64,000 nt of DNA from Flaveria trinervia. Lineage: Eukaryota > Streptophyta > Magnoliopsida > Asterales > Asteraceae. The notes under the pieces were generated by a model. It worked only from the letters and a program-made list of their open reading frames with translations, searched no databases and was not told the DNA's origin. Where the stretch lies: the NCBI GenBank assembly GCA_025506515.1, contig CM046451.1, positions 73,118,599 through 73,182,598 on the forward strand, given 5' to 3'. A program made the position numbers and the translations under genes. This document shows, piece after piece, positions 56,871 to 64,000 of this stretch (position 1 is its first letter; each line of letters begins with the position of its first letter).

Positions 56871-58680
56871 AGTACAGTGGATTTCTAGTCTGAACCCCTG
56901 ATCTCACATCTCCTATAACATTATCCAAGGATGATAGACGTTTAGACGGGAGCCGGGAGTTGTTGGAACAACTACTTGAGAATCAAGATTGTGAACATTT
57001 GGTTCTGAATCTGAGGCAATAGGAGTGTGAGGTTCTGACGTCTTAGACACATCATTATGAGATGCTTGTGGACTTGAGGTAAGAGGAACATGTGCATCCT
57101 GGTTGTTCTCATCATTTTCCACATTTTCTTAATCAGAGGAGGAGTCATTTACCTCAAGTGCTCGCCTTGAATTGGTAGATGATGAACTTTGTGAACTAGA
57201 TGGTATTAAGTCTTGAGACAGTGTGTTCAAGACATCATACATCATCTTGTTTGCCAACTCGTCTTCTCAAGTAGAAAAAGGAATATTGAAGGATTTGAAG
57301 AATCCATCATAGTCGAAGAAGTAAGCAGGTCCTTTTCCAGCAGGCGGTGTGATGTATCTCTGAACATCAACGTTACACCACACCTCTAATTGACCCGTTG
57401 AGTTTTTGTAAACTCTCTTGTTCGGTATGTTGTATCCTAGAAATGTCCCTTCATCAACCTTCTCACTAAATTTCCCTTCCTGAGTCTTCTTTAGTAGGGT
57501 GCATGGAGCACCAAATGGCTCGAGATACTCTAAGTTAGGTTTACGTCATTGTAGTAACTCGTAGCACGTTTTTCCATGGTGTTTCACTACTAGAACCCGA
57601 TTAAGCATGTATCATGCATTAGCTACTGCTTCATTCCAGAATTGAATATGTAGTTTCGAGTCTGCTAGCATAGTGCGTGCCGTCTCTATCAAGCTGCGAT
57701 TCTTTCATTCAGCAACCCCGTCATCTAAGGAGTGTAGGCAGAGGTGAATTGATGCACAATTCCCTTTTCCTTGCAATAGGCGTCCATCCACTGATTCTTG
57801 AACTCGGTTCCGTTGTTTGAGCGTACCTGTCGTACCTTCAGCTTGAATAGGGATTCCAGTGTCGTTACTGATTCCTTGAATGATTTAAATGTTTCTGATT
57901 TGGATTTCAGAAACATTACCCAAGAGAATCTTGAGTAGTCATCAGTAACTACATAGCAATACAAGTCGCCTGTGATGCTTCTTGTACTGACTGGACCAAA
58001 CAGATCCATGTGAAGGAGCTCAAGAAGAAGTTCTATAGGGTGGACCTTCTTTTCCTTATGAGACTTCTTCTTCTGTTTGCCCTGTTTGCACGGAACACTG
58101 AAATCCGGGAGTTAGAAGTTTTTGACATTTACTCCTCTCACTAGATCATTCTGGACCAAGTGATTCATCTTCCTCGGATTTATGTGTTCCATTCTCCTAT
58201 GCCAGGAGATTGAGTCCTTCTCAGTAGCTTTGCACCAGAAGCACTGAACTTCATGATCCATTGTAGAGGCCTTCGAGAGATCCTAAACATAAAGATTATT
58301 ATATCTTGAAGCTGACATTAGAATTTGGTCGTCCGGAATCATGTAGTCCTTCTTTAGAACGTAGCACTTCTTGTTGTCAAAGACTACCTTGAATCCTTTA
58401 TCACAAATTTGAGAGACTGAAAGCAGGTTATTTTGTAGTTGTTGGATGTAGTTTACCTTATCAAACTTAACCTTCTTATTTCCCACTTCTCCTTGGGCTG
58501 TGATGTACCCGCCTTTGTTTCCAGCAAATGAAACATGCCCTCCTTTGATTTGTCTGACGTTTGATAAGAGAGCTCTGTTCCCTGTCATGTGCCTGGATGC
58601 TCCGCTATCAACAATCCATGTGTTAGTCTCAGCACTATAGCGAACACCCTGCACATTCAATGAAAACATTAGTTCATGTT
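56871..58680 (-). pseudogene. pol of C: protease, integrase, linker
   Basis: 58669-58283 is the best-preserved protease region of family 1 (WIVDSGASRHMTGNRALLS, then LLSVSQICDKGFKVVF). Integrase: LLHMDLFGPVSTRSITGD, VTDDYSRFSWVMFLK, VRSNNGTEFKNQW (usual SDNGTEF: catalytic Asp to Asn), broken by a deletion near 57720 at TPQM. The C-terminal part is readable to about 57340. An acidic Ser-rich linker lies at 57330-56900. Confidence 0.85.
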
Positions 58681-58799
58681 AGGAACCTAAGCCTTCACTG
58701 GCTTGGGTTTCCCTAAGGCATCACACATCATAAACTCAACCCATTGATCATTTGAGGTTGAGGGAAGCTCAAATAGATGTTTGTTCTCATTTTTAGACA

Positions 58800-59164
58800 C
58801 TGAGGCAGATTTTTCTTTCCATAGCCCAACTTTGTGTAAGGCCTATTTGTGATAGACAGACGACTAACTTATGGATTGAACTATGGGTTCACTAGCCTTT
58901 TTTGGAGGCGCCACTAAGCTCCTCTTAAAATATCTAGGTGTAGAGACTGAAAGTACTACTTTCCTCCTCAGTGTCTGATAATAAAGATACTGAGACGCTA
59001 TGTGACCATACTCTCCACAATTATAGCAGGATCTGCTTTCAACTTTACAGTTTGTATGTTTTGCTGGAAATGTAAAAGTCACGCTGTTGGCCTTATTATG
59101 TTTGGATTGAGACACTTCTTTATTAGATGTACGACTTGGTTTTACAAACTTAATTGCTTTACTT
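58800..59164 (-). pseudogene. gag of C, second zinc knuckle region (cut by J)
   Basis: The 59115-58864 piece reads HTNCKVESRSCYNCGEYGHIA, then SQYLYYQT, where the final knuckle Cys is replaced by Tyr. At 59164 the text, which up to GCTTTACTT equals that of B, gives way to J's LTR. Confidence 0.8.
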
Positions 59165-60112
59165 TGACAGGATCAGAGATCTCAAGTTTGATGGATTAGA
59201 GTGTAACGCAGCGGAATAGAACAAGATTAGACAAATTATAGCAAGAATTTGATATACGTATGCATTAAGAACAAATATAGTTGTAAAGAGAGAGTATATT
59301 TCTATGAAGAGGAATGTAATAATATCAAATGTTTCTGCTCAATCATTCACCGATTAGAATTGGGTTGACACTCCTTATATAGAGTGCAATCACTGCTGAT
59401 ATCACGGGATAGTGACATCTGGCAGATTTGTTACAAAAATAACTAAAACTTAACAAACTACTGAAATGTTCACAACTACTAAGAACATATCAGAGTGCTA
59501 AGTATAAAACATAAAACTACTAATACGAAACTACTAAAACTACAACGACTGAAGAACAAGTTCCTCAGTCGTTTTACAAAACTACTAAAAACAAAAACAT
59601 AAAACTACTGAAAGAAAACCGTCACAACTACTGAAGAAGACCTCTTCAGCTGTTGTGACAACGTCTGATACTTGGTCTTCAGCACTCGTGTCTTCAGACT
59701 TTGTCTTCAGCACTTGTGTCTTCAGACTTTGTCTTCAGTACTTGTGTTCAGACTTTGTCTTCAGCACTTTGTGTCTTCACACTTTGTCTTTAGTACTTGT
59801 GTCTTCAGACTTTTTCTTCAGCACTTGTGTTCAGACTTTGTCTTTAACACTTGTCTTCAGACTTTGTCTTCAGCACTTGTCTTCAGACTTTGTCTTCAGC
59901 TGTGTGTTCAGACTTTGTCTTCAGCACTTGTCTTCAGACTTTGTCTTCAGCTGTTGTGTTCAGACTTTGTCTTCAGCACTTGTCTTCAGACTTTGTCTTC
60001 AGCACTTGTCTTTAGACTTTGTCTTCAGCTGTTGTGGACTTCAGCAGTTGTTGTGACGTCTGTGGAACTTAAGGTTTTTCTGATCTGGCTCATTGGTTCT
60101 TTTGGTCCAACA
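59165..60112 (-). repeat. 3' LTR of J (948 bp)
   Basis: In sense: TGTTGGACCAAAAG at 60112, to GATCCTGTCA at 59165. TATA box CTATATAAGG at 59382-59373. A tandem minisatellite occupies its upstream half. Confidence 0.88.
59660..60050 (-). repeat. Tandem minisatellite in J's LTR
   Basis: About 14 imperfect copies of a 22-26 bp unit (plus strand TTCAGACTTTGTCTTCAGCA with CTTGTG). The long open readings here in several frames are artefacts of the repeat. Confidence 0.85.
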
Positions 60113-60123
60113 AACTCTCCCTG
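60113..60123 (-). promoter_or_regulatory. Polypurine tract of J
   Basis: The minus strand CAGGGAGAGTT is directly followed by the LTR's TGTTGG, in the same arrangement as E. Confidence 0.85.
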
Positions 60124-60329
60124 AACCAATGCAGCCAAAACCTTAACTTTATTGAGGTCCCACTTATTGTTGGCAGTAAGATTGGTCTTTTTCCTTCTTG
60201 ATCAGCTAAGAAGGTGACCCAATTAAGCACCGGCTTCGGAATAGATTTCTGAAATTTGGTTGGCATAGTATGGATAGGAGCCCTGACCTTGGGGAACTGG
60301 ACACAGGGCTGTGGTCCTATCCATGAAAT

Positions 60330-63300
60330 CTACTTCCCATGTATAAGCCTGTAGGATTCTCTGGTGTATGCTCTAAGAAACATAATTTGTTCTTCCATGG
60401 TAAGATTTTCAGCTCCACCATCAAACAATCCTTCATGCCCATACAACTCTGAAATGTACTTAGCCTGTTTGCCATTTTTGAGCTCAACTGTTGTGATATG
60501 TCTGTATGCAAACTCATCTGGGTGAGTCCCTTCAAGTAACAGACTGAGCTTATTTTGTTTGAAGCTCTCAAGCCTCTTGTAGACTAACCCCTTTTTAATC
60601 ACTCTGTTCTCTAACATCTTTTGTGGTGGCTGTTTAGTTTCATAGGCCTTCTTGAAATCTTCAACAACTTCCCAGGGTGATACTACAAGGACCACTGTGA
60701 TCTCTTCATATATGATCCTTTTTACTTGGCCCTTGTATCTCGAAGGAATGTCTTTCTTCACAATTCTGTGAGCCACCCTAGGATCAGGCCATATTCTCAC
60801 CTTTTCCTTTTAATATTGAAATGTGTTAACAAGGGTGTACAATCTCAGAGCTTCCTTCTTCATACAGATTATTAATGAAGAAACAACATAAGTTTGTCTA
60901 TGCTTTTCAGCATCTCATCATCATGAAGCTATTGCTGTTGTTCTTCTTCTATCTTTACTCTCACAGCTTCCATCTGTGAGGTGGGAGTGATGGGCATAGG
61001 TTTGGCTTTTGGCAAAGTTAGGACTGTAGAAAGAGGCAACCTATCTTCTTCCTCATCATCCTTTTCTTCTTCTTCTTCTAGCCTCAACACCCTTCTCTTC
61101 TTCTTCTTGGGTGCATCATCGGTTGTTGGTTTTGAGGGTAAAGGAGTTGGTTTAGAGGTTTGTGGTAGTGGTGATTTTGAATTGGAGGTTTTGCAGGTTG
61201 TTCTAGCATTCTTGTAGTGAGTGAGGGTTTTGAGTGTTTTGCTAGTTCCTTTCTGTTCCCAGCACCTGCCTCATTTAGTGCTTCAATCACCAATCCCTTA
61301 GTGTATGCTTCAGATGAACAGATCTTGGTGGTTATTGCCAAGATACTGTCCCTGGTCCATGACTTAATCTCGATCAATGATCTCCCAAGGTATTTTGCAA
61401 TGAATCTGATCATGATCTCTAGTCTTTCTCTTTCCAATGCATCATAACTTGCCCATCTTGAGTTAATTTCTTCAACTTCAAGTCTCCTAATCTCTGAGTC
61501 AAGCTGTGCAGTATCGAACCCCTGTCTATACAGTTGATCAATAATGGAGTCCATTGATTTACTGTGTGTAGCATCCGCCATTTTGATTATCTCATCGAGT
61601 TTGAGTTCTTTTTCTTTTCCTTCAACCTTCCTCTTCTTATATGTGACATGAAAGTCTTTGTGACTTTCACCCACTTGATCAATGTCAGCTCCCTTCACAA
61701 CTCCTCTTCCTTCTCAGTCTCCTTATCTTTCTTCCCCTCTATGCTCTTCCTCTTTGCTTTCACTGACTGAATCTCCCCCTTTTTGGTTGCATTGGTTGCA
61801 AGGGTTTGCGTAGCAGAAAGCCTTGTGCTCACAATCTCCTCCACCAGGGGTTGTATGATTGAGGGAAGCCTCTCATCCATGGTTTTGATCACAATGTCTA
61901 TGATCATTGGGGTGATAAGAGGTAGGGATTGCTGAAAGATAGCAGCTGTTTGCTCAAAGGGGTTCTCTCCTTGAGAAGCAGTGCCAGAAATAGAGGCTGG
62001 TGGCTTGGAAGTTTTGAGTGGCTGAGTGTGTGGAAGACCTTCGGGTGAAGGTGCCATCTGTGGGTTTATGTTGGTGGCAGATGGACCTGCTTGTTGAGAG
62101 AATTGGTCAAGTAGTCTTTGTAGTCTACTGACTTCTTCCTCAAGAATTATGTTTTGGGCCAGAATATCATAAAAGAAGCCCACGTCATCATCAGCAGATG
62201 CTTAATCACCTGACCTCCTGCTTGTAGCAGGATGTACATGCACTGGGTGTAGACCAGTTTTAGCATGTGCCCCTTTTTCTTGGAACTAGGGACTTCCAGC
62301 CTCAGGACAATGTCCCTCATCAGATGTTGCCTCTGGTGAGGTCTTAGCTATGTTACCAGCCTTAGTCTGATCATGTGCTGATTCAGAAGAGATGCAGCCT
62401 CACCAGATGTTCTGGTCTCCATATCCACACCAGGAGATAGAACAGTGAAACCCTCGTGTTGTGGGCTGTTAGGAGCATGTTGATCCTCTTCCTCAATTGT
62501 TGTCGTTTTCCCCTTTGTTGGTGCTTGTTATGGAGGAGGAGAGGCATGCAGCTGAGTCAGCACGTTTGCAATAATGAGAGTAGGACTTTGTGGGGCGGTT
62601 GCAGTGGGAGATGGGTTAAAAGCAGTATGCACCTGGGGAGAATGGTGCTCTTCAATGGCAATCTCCTCAAATGAGGAAGATCCCAGATTAGTGGGTACCC
62701 CTTCTTTGGTTGCTGCAGGCTCCTTTGAGAGGAATCCTGAGCGGCTGTGGCTGGTGAAGTCCTTGTATCCACTAGGGGGTTATAACCAGTGGATATAGCC
62801 TGCATTTGTGTTGCAGGGGCATCCTCAGGGGACTCATTTCCCTGAGTAGCTTTTTTGTCTTCTTTTTAGTGGGTTTGGTGGGGGCTTTGGATTTGGAGGT
62901 GGTGGCTGTGGGTTCCAGCTGCGTGGGTTTACGCAGCTTGGCAGCCATTTTAGTGATTGGTCAGAGTTGTGTCGGGAGTATATTTCAGGCAATACAGCCG
63001 TAGCAGGGACTCCCAGGCCAACAAGTCCCTTAGCTTGAAGCTGGTTTTCAATTATGGCCATTATGAACCGAGGATATAATATCCAACGGTTAGCGAGTTG
63101 TTTTTGGGCCATATCCTTGAGCTCTAAAAATAGTATTTCAGAAAAATTTAAAGGTTGTCGCTCAAGGATGGAGTACATTACCTGTTGCGACCGTGTGGAC
63201 ATTTGATCCCATGATGAAGTCTTGGGGGCAAGGAAAACATTTACTAGGTGAAAGATGAGACGTTCGGCATCCTGGAAATGTTTCTTTAGTATGGTAGATG

Positions 63301-63448
63301 CACTCAGGTCACCCTGGTATCCATGCTGGGCAAATGATTGATCGATTGTGCCCTTTGGATAACCAGTTGGGAAAGTGGCATCATCCAGATTGAGGGTTTG
63401 GCGAAGAATGTCTGGAGTAATGACCACTTTTTGATGATGGACAAACAA
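60330..63448 (-). pseudogene. ORF3 of J
   Basis: 63448-62834 is open and carries the shared ORF3 N-terminal domain (TPDILRQTLNLDDATFP, LIFHLVNVFLAPKTSSWDQ, LNFSEILFLELKD, WILYPRFIMAII). A true start probably lies upstream of 63448. A Pro-rich region, then broken text (62830-62200), a coiled-coil segment (62183-61695, LRQ/LLDQFS heptads) with a basic KKGEIQSVKAKRKS patch, a helical domain (61698-61084) and a C-terminal part (60800-60330; PWEVVEDFKKAYETKQ) follow. The last stop is at about 60317, 200 bp before the PPT. Four breaks are needed. Function unknown; the domain order is the same as in E. Confidence 0.75.
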
Positions 63449-63499
63449 TTAAAGAGACTCTGTGTCATTCTCCTCAGAGACAAGAGTGACGTTTGTCCA

Positions 63500-64000
63500 G
63501 AATCAGTAGTTATAAAACTACTGAAGATTTAGTCATCAGTAGTTATAAAACTACTGAAGACAGTTTTGACTTCAGGTGGTGAAACAACTGAGGACTTGGT
63601 ATTAGTCATCAGTAGTTGTGAAACTATTGAAGACTTTGGTTTTACCATCAGTTGTTGTAAACAACTGAAGACTTGGTGTTCGTCATCAGTAGTTGTGAAA
63701 CTACTAAAGACATGATATTGCTTCAGTTGTTTAGAAGGAAACAGCAGTTGGGAAACTACTGAAGAGAAAAAAAAACTCATCAGTAGTTGTCGTCAATTCA
63801 TTGTTTTTCAGCTCTTTCAGTCTGACCTCCACTCTTACTCATCAGACTTAGATCTGAGTTTCAGACGTTTCATTGGTCATCAGTACTTATCTACATTTCT
63901 GACATCAGTAGTTGTGGCTACAACAGCTGTTGTGACTACATCAGCTGTTGTAACTACATCAGCTGTTTCAACAAATAAAGTACTTGAGTACTGAGAAGTT
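63500..64000 (-). repeat. CAGTAGTT-type palindrome array upstream of ORF3 in J
   Basis: Dyads such as CAGTAGTT-ATAA-AACTACTG (63504-63523 and 63537-63556), with variants CAGTTGTT-...-AACAACTG (63648-63666) and AACAGCTGTT (from 63921). Changes in one arm are matched in the other in several units. Confidence 0.7.

Larger units (their letters stand above)
50675..59164 (-). mobile_element. Element C: family-1 copia, minus strand, 5' end cut by J and 3' end joined to D
   Basis: In sense order: second gag knuckle (59115), protease, integrase, RT (partial), RNase H, spacer and ORF3. The upstream gag and LTR lie beyond J. A deletion removes the C-terminal half of RT and another the middle of ORF3. 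Confidence 0.85.
59165..64000 (-). mobile_element. Element J: third ORF3-bearing LTR retrotransposon, 3' part
   Basis: 3' LTR (59165-60112), PPT and ORF3 are seen; pol should lie beyond the right edge. LTR ends (TGTTGGA...GATCCTGTCA) and the last part of ORF3 are similar to E, so it is related to family 2. It is inserted in C's gag; the expected 5-bp target repeat is TACTT (59160-59164). Confidence 0.85.

Noticed and set aside
59655..60124. Long overlapping open frames with repeated RLCLQHL or SDFVF text
   Set aside because: They are produced by the tandem minisatellite in J's LTR, whose unit is read without stops in more than one frame.

Overview
The window looks like gene-free heterochromatin-type DNA of a flowering plant. 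Essentially every stretch that can be interpreted belongs to an LTR retrotransposon, and almost all of these are Ty1/copia elements. The reverse transcriptases carry sequence features of the Maximus/SIRE lineage (for example the FEMSSMGE-type stretch before FFLGL), the primer sites match plant initiator-tRNA-Met, and most elements have an additional ORF (called ORF3 here) between pol and the 3' LTR. A eudicot is certain enough. Asteraceae is my guess from the abundance of this lineage and the look of ORF3, but it is not proven. No host gene, tRNA, rRNA or CRISPR was found.

Layout. A (minus, 1-10262) is a family-1 copia element with 5' LTR, gag, pol, a long structured spacer and the start of ORF3, running off the left edge. 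It is inserted into B (minus, 10263-15587: LTR, gag, protease, integrase), also family 1. B in turn sits in an old copia relic F (minus, 15588-16051 and 28651-29426). E (minus, 16052-28650), a complete family-2 element with two LTRs and an ORF3 but many stops and frameshifts, splits F within its integrase. G (plus, 29427-38902) is a decayed family-2 element; its gag is split by H (about 30270-34219), a non-coding or nearly non-coding element with two LTRs. I (38903-40216) is an LTR-like piece that cuts G and abuts D. D (plus, 40217-50674) and C (minus, 50675-59164) are family-1 copies lying tail to tail with a 29-bp spacer. J (minus, 59165 to beyond 64000) is the 3' half of a third family, inserted into C's gag.

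How the parts work. In each autonomous family gag makes the particle protein (a zinc knuckle, a coiled-coil linker and a second CCHC knuckle), pol supplies protease, integrase, reverse transcriptase and RNase H, and ORF3 is an extra protein of unknown function with a globular N-terminal part, a low-complexity/coiled-coil middle and a conserved C-terminal part. No copy here is intact; each has stops, frameshifts or deletions.

The most interesting signal is in the family-1 spacer between pol and ORF3. In A, C and D, in the same order, it holds a PPT-like tract, two copies of a 32-nt two-stem hairpin, four 7-nt-loop hairpins with paired base changes, an array of short palindromes, a TATA box, a candidate intron and a second palindrome array before the ORF3 start codon. 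The 32-nt hairpin recurs three times, with compensatory changes in both stems, in the otherwise unrelated element H. The spacer repeats the layout of the element's own LTR plus gag leader (palindromes, TATA, palindromes, ATG), suggesting that ORF3 has its own promoter and leader.
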